Assembly: GCF_001625445.1 (NCBI RefSeq)
Contig: NZ_LWHG01000021.1
Location: 496,001 to 560,000 of the forward strand
From: Haladaptatus sp. R4
Lineage (GTDB): Archaea > Halobacteriota > Halobacteria > Halobacteriales > Haladaptataceae
Direction of reading: 5' to 3'
DNA length: 64,000 nucleotides
Shown: in pieces, positions 42,639-51,876 of the stretch
Numbering within the stretch: position 1 is the stretch's first letter
How the letters are laid out: every line of letters begins with the position of its first letter
Translations under genes and position numbers: made by a program
Notes under the pieces: generated by a model
The model's input: only the letters and a program-made list of their open reading frames with translations
Databases searched by the model: none
What the model was told of the DNA's origin: nothing

Positions 42639-43652
42639 TCACTCCCGGTCGGCCGACAACTCGGCGAACACCTGCAACGAGGGGTCTACATCGGGATGCT
42701 CGATTCGGTCGCCATCAACGTAGACGCCATCGCCCTCGCTCACCTTCCCCATTTCGGCCGCCGGAATATCCGCGTCGTCGAACGCGGCGAGGACGGTTTC
42801 GGCGGCGTCGGCTTCGACCGTCAGGACGAGCGTCCCCTCGGTCGTGGACGCCCACGGGTCGATGTCGAAAAACTCGCAGGCTTCCAGCACGCCCGGCAGA
42901 ACCGGCACGTCGTCGTGGCGCACGTCGAAGCGGACGCCCGCCGAGCGCGCCATCTCGACCAGCGCACCGTGAATCCCGCACTCCGTCGCGTCGTGCATGG
43001 CCGTCACGCCGCCCGCATCGGCCGCGACCAGCGCGTCCTCGACCGGACTCATGTCGTAGAACCGGTCCTTGGCGTCCTCGATATCGTCTGCCGGCAGGTC
43101 GATCCGGTCCTCGAACAGCGTCACCAGAAAGCCCGCCGTCTCCACGCCCGGTCCCTTCGTCACCAACACGCGGTCGCCCGGTCTCGCGCCGTCCGGGCGG
43201 ACGAGGTTTTCCTTCTTTCCGACGGCCAACGTCGTCGCGCCGCCGACCCACGGATACTGACACCCCGAATAGCGGGCGGTGTGGCCCGTGACGATGCTGA
43301 CGTCCAGCTTTTTCGCCTCGCGGTCGAAGGTCTTCCAGACCGCAGCGAACTCCTCGTCCGTGATCTCCGGCGGGAGGTTGAACTCCACCGCGAGGTGGCT
43401 CGGTTGCAGGCCGCTCACCGCCACGTCGCTCATCACGACGTGGAACGCGAACCATCCGGCCTTCTCGAAGCCGAGTTCCGGGAGCAGCGAGAGCGGGTCC
43501 GTGGCGAGCGCGACGACGTGGTCGCCGATATCGATGACGCCAAAGTCCACGCCGTGTTTCGGCCCGAGGAGTTCGTCCTCGCGCTCCGCGCCGAGATAGG
43601 GGTAGACGTGTTCGTCGAAGAAATCGCGGTCGATCTTCCCGATGTCGGTCAT
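42639..43652 (-). CDS. AIR synthase-like protein, third paralogue
   Basis: A 337-residue protein about as long as its downstream neighbour and clearly a tandem duplicate: GFEKAGWFAFHVVMSDVAVSGLQPSHLAVEFNLPPEI, TGHTARYSGCQYPWVGGATTLAVG, MHDATECGIHGALVEMA, then VPVLPGVLEACEFFDIDPWAS. The DATEGG motif of the family is DATECG here, a Gly-to-Cys change in the glycine-rich loop. The start is ATG 43652; the upstream open frame to 44783 is antisense to the NmrA gene. It is 39 nt from the next gene on the same strand. Confidence 0.85.
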   Translation of the reverse strand: MTDIGKIDRDFFDEHVYPYLGAEREDELLGPKHGVDFGVIDIGDHVVALATDPLSLLPELGFEKAGWFAFHVVMSDVAVSGLQPSHLAVEFNLPPEITDEEFAAVWKTFDREAKKLDVSIVTGHTARYSGCQYPWVGGATTLAVGKKENLVRPDGARPGDRVLVTKGPGVETAGFLVTLFEDRIDLPADDIEDAKDRFYDMSPVEDALVAADAGGVTAMHDATECGIHGALVEMARSAGVRFDVRHDDVPVLPGVLEACEFFDIDPWASTTEGTLVLTVEADAAETVLAAFDDADIPAAEMGKVSEGDGVYVDGDRIEHPDVDPSLQVFAELSADRE

Positions 43653-43823
43653 ACGATGAGTCGTTTCGCCGCGCACAAATCCGTGCTGATTCGTGGGATC
43701 AGGGATTACGGGATTTGCCGCGAGCGGAGGATTTCGAGGTTGCTGTAGCAGTCGGGGAATCAGAGCGAGGGTACCCGCGACGGCGACAACGACTAAGCAA
43801 ATTCGTGGCGTTTTCCGTCCGTT

Positions 43824-44684
43824 ATGCCACCGGAACGCGTACTCGTGGCGGGAGCGACTGGGCGACAGGGTGGGGCCGTCGCGCGCCACCTCCTGGAACG
43901 CGGCGTCGAAGTCCACGCCCTGACCAGGGACGGGGGAAGCGACGCTGCCCGAGAACTCGACGAACGGGGTGCGGTCGTCGTGGAGGGAGACCTCGGGGAG
44001 AAGGAGTCGCTCGTGGACGCCGTGCACGATGTGGACGGCGTGTACGGCGTCACCACGTCGGTCGCCGGATTGGACGCCGAAGTCGAACAGGGGACGAACC
44101 TCGGGGAAGTCGCCGCCGACCACGGCGTCGATCACTTCGTGTTCAGTTCGGTGTGGGGTGCGAACGAGGGGTCGGGCGTTCCGTTCTTCGACACGAAAGC
44201 GACCATCGAGCGCCGACTGTCGGATCTCGATCTGCCGTTGACGGTCGTCCGGCCCGTGTTCTTCATGCAGAACTTGGAAGGCATGCGCGACGACATCATG
44301 AACGAGACGCTTTCGATGGCACTCGAACCGCGCACGCCGTTGTACATGGTGGACGTGGACGACATCGGCGCAGTCGTCGCGGAGGCCTTCGAGAAGCGAA
44401 CGAACTACGTCGAGCGGGAAATCGACCTCGCGGGTGACGAACTCACGTTGTCGGCGATGGCGGTTCGGCTGTCGAAGAGTATCGGAATCGACGTGACCGC
44501 CGATCACGTTCCGATCGACGCCTTCGAAAAGCGGGCGGGAGAGGACTATGCGGCCATGTACCGCTGGTTCAACCGCGGGGATGCACCCATCGACCTCGCC
44601 GAGTTGCGGTCGTCTCACGACGGACGGTTCACGCTGTTCGAGGAGTATCTGGACGAACACGAGTGGAGCGGATCGGAAGGCTAG
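43824..44684 (+). CDS. NmrA-family NAD(P)-binding protein
   Basis: A 286-residue atypical short-chain dehydrogenase. RVLVAGATGRQGGAVARHLLERG is the GxxGxxG Rossmann motif, ARELDERGAVVVEGDLGEKESLVDAV follows, and FVFSSVWGANEGSGVPFFDTKATIERRL lacks the catalytic Tyr-x3-Lys of true SDRs, as is usual in NmrA/HSCARG proteins. These sense the NADP(H) ratio or regulate transcription factors; some are reductases. It is divergent from the AIR-synthase paralogue and followed closely by the carbonic-anhydrase-like gene (42 nt). Confidence 0.86.
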   Translation: MPPERVLVAGATGRQGGAVARHLLERGVEVHALTRDGGSDAARELDERGAVVVEGDLGEKESLVDAVHDVDGVYGVTTSVAGLDAEVEQGTNLGEVAADHGVDHFVFSSVWGANEGSGVPFFDTKATIERRLSDLDLPLTVVRPVFFMQNLEGMRDDIMNETLSMALEPRTPLYMVDVDDIGAVVAEAFEKRTNYVEREIDLAGDELTLSAMAVRLSKSIGIDVTADHVPIDAFEKRAGEDYAAMYRWFNRGDAPIDLAELRSSHDGRFTLFEEYLDEHEWSGSEG

Positions 44685-44726
44685 TCTCCCCGCCAGAGCT
44701 TTGGGGTCGAACGTCGTGTCAGGTGT

Positions 44727-45239
44727 ATGGTTCGAACGTACGAGTTCGAAGGGGGTGAGCCGTCGATACACGAGGAGGCCCACGTTTGCCGGGAGGCAAC
44801 GTTGGTCGGGGACGTGACGGTCGGTGCCGACGCCAGCGTCTGGCCCGGTGCGGTGCTACGCGGTGATGCGGCACCGGTTCGAATCGGCCGGGAGTCGCAC
44901 ATCGGGGACAACGCGGTGCTCCACGCGTCGACCGTCGGTGACCGAGTGATGGTCGGTCACGGCGCGGTGCTGAACGAAGCGACGATCGGCGACGGGTCCC
45001 TCGTCGGATTTAACGCGACGATAAACACGGACGTCCACGTCGGCGAGCGGAGCATCGTCGCCGCAGGGACCGTCACGCTCGAAGAGGCGGACATCCCGCC
45101 GGAATCGTTCGTTCGGGGGGTTCCCGCGCAGGTGACGCCGCTCTCGGAGACGACCATCGACGCGGCGGACATCTTCGAATCGTACTCGTCGGGCGAGTAT
45201 ACGGGACTCGCCGAGCGCCACGAAGGACTGTTCGAGTAG
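44727..45239 (+). CDS. Gamma-carbonic-anhydrase-like left-handed beta-helix protein (one zinc His replaced)
   Basis: A 170-residue trimeric LbH-fold protein with hexapeptide repeats (ATLVGDVTVGADASVWPGAVLRGD). Family zinc ligands are expected at three His; I find H66 (NAVLHAS) and H78 (MVGHGAVL), but the third, five residues later, is Asn83 (VLNEATIG). Unless a neighbouring residue substitutes, the active site is incomplete, so this may be a ferripyochelin-binding or acyltransferase-like member rather than a hydratase. The start ATG 44727 has an upstream AT-poor promoter. The preceding gene is NmrA-like. Confidence 0.82.
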   Translation: MVRTYEFEGGEPSIHEEAHVCREATLVGDVTVGADASVWPGAVLRGDAAPVRIGRESHIGDNAVLHASTVGDRVMVGHGAVLNEATIGDGSLVGFNATINTDVHVGERSIVAAGTVTLEEADIPPESFVRGVPAQVTPLSETTIDAADIFESYSSGEYTGLAERHEGLFE

Positions 45240-45359
45240 GATCGATACGGGGTGAATCGGGTCGATACGGGGGGTCAGAGCCTAATAAAGAAACTTGCAA
45301 ACGCAACCCGTGCAGTGATTGGTTCGACACCCGAATATGCGTGATGAGCGACAAAACTA

Positions 45360-46921
45360 ATGAACGAGACTGCTGAAGGATTTGCCGCCGACGCAGGGAG
45401 GGAAGACACGATGTCTGATACCGCTCTTCAGTTCGGAAACCGCGAATTGGTCCTGGTGTCGAACAGGGAACCGTACGTCCACGAGCGGGTGGACGGAGAA
45501 ATTCGAGTCGTTCGACCGACCGGCGGCCTCACGTCCGCGCTCGATCCCATGATGGCGAACACCGGGGGAACGTGGGTCGCGTGGGGGAGCGGCGACGGCG
45601 ACGACGAGATGAGCGACGAGAACGGCTGTGTCCGGGTTCCGCCGGAGTCTCCCTCGTACGACCTGAAGCGGGTCTCGCTCACGGACGAACAGGTACAGAA
45701 CTACTACTACGGTTACAGCAATCAGGTACTCTGGCCGTTGTGTCACTCCGATACGGCCAAGATGACGCCGAAGCCGGAGTTCTGGGAGCACTATCGGGAC
45801 ACCAACGAACGCTTCGCGGACGCGATACGGGAGCAGGTGGACCGTCGGAGGCGGTGATCTGGTTTCAGGATTATCACTTCGCGCTCGCCCCACGACGGAT
45901 TCGGGAGGAGTGTCCCGACGCGTTCTGCATGCAGTTCTGGCACATCCCGTGGCCGTCGTGGGACGTGTTTCGAAGCTGTCCGGAGTACGAGGAACTGCTC
46001 GACGGACTGCTGGCGAACGACCTGCTCGGCTTCCACACCGACCGCTACTGCGAGCACTTCCTCGACTGCGTCGAACGGACGTTCGACGCCGAGGTGGATC
46101 ACGAAACGGGGTGGGTTCGCTACGAAGGGAGAACGATTCAGGTCGCATCCTTCCCGCTCGGTATCGACGCCGCGGAACGGCGACAACTCGCGGAGTCGTC
46201 GGAGGCCGACGACGCGTGGGAATCGCTCCGCGAAACGTACGCGCTCGACGCCGACCGGTTGGCCGTCGGGGTTGACCGACTCGACTACACGAAGGGAATC
46301 GAGCAACGCCTCGCCGCACTCGAACGGCTCTGGGAGAAGTATCCCGAGCGGCGCGAGACGTTCACGTACGTCCAGAAGGCGAGCGAGAGTCGAAGTCAGA
46401 TCGACGACTATCAGCGCGTCAAGGAGAACGTGACGAGCGAAGTCGAACGGATCAACGACCGCTTCGGGACGGCGACGTGGCAACCGATCGTCTACATCGA
46501 CGACCACCTCTCACCGGCCGCGCTGGCCGCGCTCTATCGGGAATCGGACATGGTTCTCGTGAGTTCGCTCCGCGACGGGATGAACCTCGTCGCGAAGGAG
46601 TTCGTCGCCTCACAGGTCGACGACCCGGGAGTGTTGGTCCTCAGCGAACTCGTCGGCGCACACGAGGCGCTCGGCGAGTGGGCGATAACCGTCCACCCGA
46701 ACGACACCGAAGCGTTCGCGGATAGCATCGAGGAAGCCTTGGAGATGGACGAATCGGAGCGAGCGAACCGAATGGCGCCGCTACGAGCGTCGGTGGAGGA
46801 AAACGACATCGAAGCGTGGAAGAACAGCGTGCTGCAGAGTGCGAGCGAGGTTTTGAGTCGAAAGCAGACGACGGGTCAGCGCGATAAAACTGGATCGGGA
46901 ACGGACTACACGGACGAATGA
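45360..46921 (+). CDS. otsA: Trehalose-6-phosphate synthase (GT20), one frameshift
   Basis: About 520 residues when repaired. LVLVSNREPYVHERVDGEIRVVRPTGGLTSAL is the N-terminal UDP/GDP-glucose enzyme motif. VIWFQDYHFALAPRRIRE, FWHIPWPSWDVFRSCPEYEELL, VGVDRLDYTKGIEQRLAALE and VSSLRDGMNLVAKEFVA are catalytic and nucleotide-binding segments. The frame break lies near 45843; one extra C restores DPSEAVIWF. It makes trehalose 6-phosphate from nucleotide-glucose and glucose-6-phosphate, a compatible-solute and stress step in haloarchaea. No phosphatase (otsB) gene is adjacent; the HAD protein at 50315 is unproven for that role. Confidence 0.9.
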
Positions 46922-47042
46922 GCGGAGGCGGGTCGGCGTCCGCGTATCGGCGTCCTCCGTATTTCGATTTCGTGGCGGTCCGCTTCCGCCGCACTCCGTA
47001 GCGGTCTGCTCGGATGCCGCTACGAGTTCGACGTCGCATATC

Positions 47043-48422
47043 TCATCGGTCCAGCAGGTCGGCCCGGCAATCCTCGGTTAGCTGACGGAGGCCGTCGCTG
47101 ATTTCGACGGGGTAGGAACCCGGCGCACGGAGGTCGCGACAGTCGTCCGGGAGGCATCGCCGTCGTCTTCCCGCTCGTTCGGCTATCGCGCCGAGTTCGG
47201 AGGAGTCGGCGGCGCGCTCCCCGTCCTCGTAGACGAACACCAGTTGGTCCTCGCCGGGCGCGTCCTCGCCACGGAGTGCGAGCACGTCCTTTTCGTAGGT
47301 ACCGTCGTCGTCCTCCTCGACTCTGCGGACGCTCTTTGCTCCGGGGTAGGTGACTTTCCCCGACGACAACTTCATGCTCGGGTGCATCTCGCCGTCGCGT
47401 TCGATTTCGGTGAGTTTGTAGACGAGGTCGAGCGACGGGGCATCCCCGCTCGTCGTCAGTGCGGTACCGGGACCGAACCCGGTCGCCACGCCGCCCTCGC
47501 GCAGGAAGTCGGCGATCTTGTACTCGTCCATGCTGGAGGAGACGAAAATCGGTCGGTCGCCGACGATTTCGGCGACCTCCTTCGAGAGGGAAACGAGGTC
47601 GCCGGAGTCGAGTCGCACGCCGACCTCGGCGTCGTGCTCGTCGGTCAGTTCCATCGCCAACTTCGCCCCTTCGACGGTGTCGTAGGTATCCACCAACAGA
47701 ATCGTGTCCTCGTGATACTGATCGAGGAACGTCTCGAAGGCGTCGCGCTCGCTCTCGAAACTCTGGACCCACGAGTGGGCCATCGTCCCGTACACCGGGA
47801 GGGAAAACGCCTCCCCTGCGGAGACGAGCGAGGTTCCGTCGAAGCCGCCGATTGCCGCGGCGCGGGCGGCTTTCATCCCGGCGTCGGTGCCGTGGGCGCG
47901 TCGGGCACCGAAATCCACGAGCGATTGGCCGTCACCGTGCCGTTCGACCGCTTCGCGCATCCGGGCGGCTTTGGTCGCCACGAGGCTCTGAAAGCCGACC
48001 TGATTCAACAGCAGGGTCTCGAACAGTTGGGCTTCGAAGATGGGCGCGGTCACCTCCACGATGGGTTCGTTCGGGAACACGGGCGTCCCCTCCGGGAGCG
48101 CCCGCACGGTGCCGGTGAACTCGAACTCCGCGAGTCGGGAGAGGAAGTCATCGTCGAACCCGCGACCGGCGAGATACGAGATTGCTCGCTCCCCGAACGA
48201 GATGGAGTCGATGTAGGCCATCGCCTGTTCGAGTCCGGCCGCGAGGACGTACCCCCTATCCGATGGCAGTTTGCGGAAGAAGAGGCTGAACGTCGCCCGC
48301 GGGTTGTGGCCCGCGGCGTGATACCCCTGCAACATCGTCAACTCGTAGAGGTCGGTGAACAGCCCCAAATTTTCGGGCGTGATGTAGCCGAACCGCTTCG
48401 CTGGTTGGTTCCCCCCAGTCAT
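47043..48422 (-). CDS. pncB: Nicotinate phosphoribosyltransferase
   Basis: A 459-residue type II PRTase. LGLFTDLYELTMLQGYHAAGH opens the family core; VDFGARRAHGTDAGMKAARAAAIGGFDGTSLVSAG and DTILLVDTYDTVEGAKLAMEL follow, with VGVRLDSGDLVSLSKEV and GFGPGTALTTSGDAPSLDLVYKL. It converts nicotinate and PRPP to nicotinate mononucleotide in NAD salvage, coupled to ATP hydrolysis. The C-terminus has the usual ~50-residue tail. The start is ATG 48422. It faces the zinc-ribbon gene across a 146-nt promoter region. Confidence 0.93.
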   Translation of the reverse strand: MTGGNQPAKRFGYITPENLGLFTDLYELTMLQGYHAAGHNPRATFSLFFRKLPSDRGYVLAAGLEQAMAYIDSISFGERAISYLAGRGFDDDFLSRLAEFEFTGTVRALPEGTPVFPNEPIVEVTAPIFEAQLFETLLLNQVGFQSLVATKAARMREAVERHGDGQSLVDFGARRAHGTDAGMKAARAAAIGGFDGTSLVSAGEAFSLPVYGTMAHSWVQSFESERDAFETFLDQYHEDTILLVDTYDTVEGAKLAMELTDEHDAEVGVRLDSGDLVSLSKEVAEIVGDRPIFVSSSMDEYKIADFLREGGVATGFGPGTALTTSGDAPSLDLVYKLTEIERDGEMHPSMKLSSGKVTYPGAKSVRRVEEDDDGTYEKDVLALRGEDAPGEDQLVFVYEDGERAADSSELGAIAERAGRRRRCLPDDCRDLRAPGSYPVEISDGLRQLTEDCRADLLDR

Positions 48423-48537
48423 AGACGCCGAGACGACGCCGCCACAGTAATAGTTGGGGGACGGTTCGGGTTCGAATCGGAAAACGGCACGAACTCGAAT
48501 CGAGGGACAGTTCGGGTTCGAGGGACCCCGGCGAGAC

Positions 48538-48546
48538 GCGTTTATT
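48538..48546 (+). promoter_or_regulatory. TATA box of the zinc-ribbon gene
   Basis: GCGTTTATT is centred about 27 nt upstream of ATG 48569, standard for a leaderless archaeal transcript; it also lies in the divergent promoter region shared with pncB. Confidence 0.5.
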
Positions 48547-48568
48547 CGTCGGGACCCTACTTCGTCCC

Positions 48569-48700
48569 ATGAACCTGGAATCGCTCAAACCCGATTTCCT
48601 CACGCCGAACTGGAAATGCCACTCGTGCGGGAAGAAGTACTGGCGCAACCCTCGACAGTGCGGCCGCTGTCAGAGCACGGTCTTCGACAAGATTCGATAG
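48569..48700 (+). CDS. 43-residue zinc-ribbon protein
   Basis: Read directly from the sequence. Starts MNLESLKPDFLTPNWK, then CHSCGKKYWRN and CGRCQSTVFDK: two CxxC knuckles 14 residues apart, a complete zinc ribbon. Basic, cytosolic. Haloarchaea encode many such one-domain zinc fingers, some shown to affect transcription or biofilm formation; this one's role is unknown. The leaderless TATA at 48538 supports ATG 48569 as the start. Confidence 0.72.
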   Translation: MNLESLKPDFLTPNWKCHSCGKKYWRNPRQCGRCQSTVFDKIR

Positions 48701-48783
48701 CCGATAGTTGGACGGGATACGGGGGAGAAATATTAGCGAAAGAGCAATAACTGTTTTGCAATACGTTAGCGAATGGCAAACTG

Positions 48784-50123
48784 ATGCCGGGAGAAAAAGC
48801 AGTGTCAGTGGGAGTACTCAGTCTCCACAACAGCAAGGAGACGAAGGCTATTTTGAACGCCGTCGAAGCGTTGGGCCACGATCCGGTCTGGCTCCGGCGG
48901 GAGAACACGTCCATCGAGATACGGGACGGTCGTATCGTGCTCGAACCGGACGTGGACGTCATCGCGAATCGGTTGTTGTTGTCGAAGACGGAGAACCCCG
49001 AGGAACTCCTCGGGCTTGCGAACCTGTACGAAAGCCTCGTGCCGATGCTGAACCCGCCGATGTCGGTCCTACAGGCCACTCACAAGTTCTCGGCGGCCGT
49101 TCGGTTGGCGGACAAGGGGATTTCGGTTCCCGACGCTATCTTCGCGCTCTCCACGGATCGGCTCAACGAGATCGGCAAGACGTACGGGACCGAGGCGGTG
49201 TACAAAACCGCCATCGGGACCCACGGCGGTGGAACGTGGAAGGTGAATTTGAACACGCCCATCAGTTCACGGGTCGGGAAGCGACAGGCGTTCATCCAAC
49301 AGCTCATCGAACAGGACGGCGACGGCCCGCACAGCGACCTGCGCGTCTACGTGGTCGGGGATTCCGTCCTCGGCGGGATGATCCGGTCGGCCCCGGACGA
49401 GGAGTGGCGGACGAACGTCGCGCTCGGCGGCGACGTGACGGCGGCAGGGGACGTCCTCACGGACGAAATCGTCCAAATCGCCCTCGATTCGGCCCACGCC
49501 CTCGGGCTGGACTACGCTGGGGTAGACCTCATCCGGGACGAGGACGAGTGGTACGTGCTCGAAGTCAACCCGACGGCGGGGTTCAAAGGGTTCTTCCGAG
49601 CCACGGGCCACAGTCCGGCACCGCACATCGCACGCGCGCCATCGAAGCGGGCGGCGGGGGCGTCGAGGAGGGCCGCGTTACGGAACTGACGACGACGCTC
49701 GACGATTCGGTTCCCGACTGCAAACCGGCGACGGGTAGCCAACGACTGTCGGACCAGCCCACCATCGGCTACACCACCGAGGTCGTCGTCAGCGGGACGA
49801 CGGGGTCGCGCACCGTCGTCGCCAAGTCCGACACGGGCGCGAGCCGAACCAGTATCGACACCGGAATCGCGGCCGACGTGGGCGCGGGACCGATTCGGCG
49901 AATCTCGCGGGTGCGCTCCGGAAGCTCGAAATCGAGCCGAACCCGACCGGTCGTGGACGTGGTCGTCGGCATCGCCGGAAACCACTACACGGTTTCCGCG
50001 AACGTCGAGGACAGGAGCCACATGAACAACCCCGTCCTGCTGGGCCGCGACATCCTCGAACACTACCAAGTGGACATCAGCAAGCGAGTGGACGAGACGG
50101 AGGGCGGTACCGTCGAGGAGTGA
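48784..50123 (+). CDS. RimK-type ATP-grasp ligase fused to a RimK-associated protease-like domain, one frameshift
   Basis: About 446 residues when repaired. Residues 1-290 are RimK/ATP-grasp: GVLSLHNSKETKAILNAVEALGHDPVWLR, KTYGTEAVYKTAIGTHGGGTWKVNL and GVDLIRDEDEWYVLEVNPTAGFKGF at the ATP and metal sites. The C-terminal ~120 residues (VVAKSDTGASRTSIDTGIAADVG through VLLGRDILEHYQVD) have a D-T-G-A aspartyl-protease-like signature, the RimK/LysX-associated protease domain. The frame break lies near 49640 (one missing G). RimK enzymes add glutamate to proteins or peptides; the fused protease domain may trim the product. Confidence 0.83.
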
Positions 50124-50283
50124 GCGACGCGAGCACCGGTGCGGAGATGCTATCGATTTTTATCGGCGTGGGGGAACGGGAGAGCGATATTCGAAGTTAC
50201 CATCTCGTAGGCCGAATTCTACCGTATCGGAACCGTGGTTGCGGTCGAATACTCGATCCGACACTATCTGCCACCTGCCCCGA

Positions 50284-50292
50284 CCTTTATCC
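50284..50292 (+). promoter_or_regulatory. TATA box of the HAD hydrolase gene
   Basis: CCTTTATCC lies about 27 nt before ATG 50315, supporting that start rather than ATG 50297, which would fall only 9 nt from the box. Confidence 0.5.
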
Positions 50293-50314
50293 CGGAATGA
50301 GACCCACATCCAGT

Positions 50315-51547
50315 ATGGAACGGTACGATGCTCTCTATCGGCTCTACGACGAATTCGACGCGAAGACCCTTCGAGCGTATCAGGACTTCGTGGATGTGTT
50401 CCCGCCGGTCGACTCCCGCGTCGCGCTGGAGCACTGGCAGTCGGCGAGCGACGAACTGGAACGGCGAAAGGACGAGGTTCGGGACGGGTTCGACGCGGGC
50501 GAAACCTACGCGGACGTGGCGGCCCACGCGACCCGCGACCAGGCGTTCACCGCGCTCGACCTCTACTCCAAGTACGGCCGGTCGGTGAACGCGCTCGTGT
50601 TGGACGTGGACGAGACGCTGCGGTCGGCGGGCGGGACGGACAACGAGATTCCGCGCGAAACCCTGAATCTGCTCACCGAATTCCACGAGAAGGGCGTTCC
50701 CATCGTCGTCTGTACGGGCCAGACGCTGGAGAACGTGAAGGGGTTCGCCATACAGGGACTCGGCAACGAAATCGTTCACTCTGGAACTCTGAGCATCGTC
50801 TACGAGGCGGGAACTGGCGTGTTTACACCCGGCCACGGCGCGGAGACGAAGCGACTGCTGTTCGAGGAGTTGGACGACGAGATTCGAACCGTCTTCGACA
50901 CGGTACGCTCGGAGGTGCTCTCCTCGGCACCCGACGAACTCCGGCGGTGCACCCACCTGCAGGGCAACGAGTTCAACATCACGATGAAGCCGAACTTCGA
51001 GACGGGGAGTTCGCGGGCGGTCGAAGTCATCGACCGCGCGCTCGTCTATCAAATCGACTTGCTCGGCGAGACGGTGGTCGGGGATGGTGAAGACGGCAGC
51101 GAGTGGGCGCGAGCGTACTACGCCGACAGCGACCCCGAAATCCGCGGTGTCCTCGAAGCGGCGAACGGGATGCCCGAGGCGGACGTTTCGGAGATTCCGG
51201 CGGACGTGCGGGACACCTTCGACAGAATCGACGTGGCGTACTACGAGGGTGACGCCGCCGAAATCGGCAGTCGGGAGTTGAACAAGGTGGTCGGCGTGGA
51301 GGCCGCGTTGGACGTCCTCGGCGTGGACGAACCGTTCACCCTCGTGATGGGCGACAGCAAGAGCGACCTCCGCGTGATGCAGTGGGTCGACGAGAACGAC
51401 TGCGGCATCGGTGCCGCGCCGGAACACGCCTCGCGCGACGTGTTGAACCACGTCATTCAGACGGACGAACTCGTCTTCGACCGCGGGAAGGCGGGCGACG
51501 TGCTCCGGACGGTGTACGCGTTGAACCGTCTGGCGAGACTGGGATAG
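50315..51547 (+). CDS. HAD-superfamily hydrolase (Cof-like)
   Basis: A 410-residue protein. The HAD nucleophile motif VLDVDETLRSAGG (DxDxT with the conserved Thr) is near residue 90, followed by VVCTGQTLENVKGFAI (motif II) and MGDSKSDLRVMQWV (motif IV). A large cap segment (residues 150-330) suggests a Cof/type II subclass acting on a phosphorylated sugar or nucleotide. The N-terminal 90 residues are helical and unrecognised. Position downstream of the trehalose and NAD genes does not define the substrate; trehalose-phosphate phosphatase activity would need testing. Confidence 0.75.
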   Translation: MERYDALYRLYDEFDAKTLRAYQDFVDVFPPVDSRVALEHWQSASDELERRKDEVRDGFDAGETYADVAAHATRDQAFTALDLYSKYGRSVNALVLDVDETLRSAGGTDNEIPRETLNLLTEFHEKGVPIVVCTGQTLENVKGFAIQGLGNEIVHSGTLSIVYEAGTGVFTPGHGAETKRLLFEELDDEIRTVFDTVRSEVLSSAPDELRRCTHLQGNEFNITMKPNFETGSSRAVEVIDRALVYQIDLLGETVVGDGEDGSEWARAYYADSDPEIRGVLEAANGMPEADVSEIPADVRDTFDRIDVAYYEGDAAEIGSRELNKVVGVEAALDVLGVDEPFTLVMGDSKSDLRVMQWVDENDCGIGAAPEHASRDVLNHVIQTDELVFDRGKAGDVLRTVYALNRLARLG

Positions 51548-51604
51548 CCGACGCTTGCGGGTGCAAGCACAGCGCGTTTTCGGTAGGCGTTCGAAGTACC
51601 GAAC

Positions 51605-51748
51605 ATGGAAGAATGCCCAGTGTGTGGTACGGAACTATACGTTGATCGGGAGACGGAGTTCGTGGCGCGCCATCTCGGCCGACAGTATCGGTTCTGCTCG
51701 GCCGACCATCGAACGCAGTTCGAGGAAGCGCCAGGCGGATACGTCTGA
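51605..51748 (+). CDS. 47-residue YHS/TRASH-type metal-binding protein
   Basis: Read directly from the sequence: CPVCGTELYVDRETEFVARH, then YRFCSADHRTQFEEAPGGYV. The CPxC...FCSxxH...F...P pattern is the YHS/TRASH knuckle, usually binding a metal ion and often found in metal-homeostasis regulators. It is free-standing here, without a DNA-binding domain. The start ATG 51605 and stop TGA 51746-51748 enclose only this domain. Function unknown. Confidence 0.7.
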   Translation: MEECPVCGTELYVDRETEFVARHLGRQYRFCSADHRTQFEEAPGGYV

Positions 51749-51876
51749 TATCGCGCACTATTTCGTCACGAAGAAGCGAGGGAAGTAGAGCGTAGCGACT
51801 GAAGGGTGTGAAAATCGAGGGAAAGGTCCGTTCGTTCGAACGGAAGGAACCGAGGTAGAGGTCGTGGGAACCGTCG

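Noticed and set aside
42639-44783. 714-residue frame including the AIR-synthase paralogue
   Set aside because: Only the first 1014 nt (to ATG 43652) match the family; the upstream part is antisense to the NmrA gene.
48440-48535. tRNA T-arm-like GTTCGAATC sequences
   Set aside because: Several copies of a similar phrase occur in the promoter region without acceptor, D or anticodon stems.
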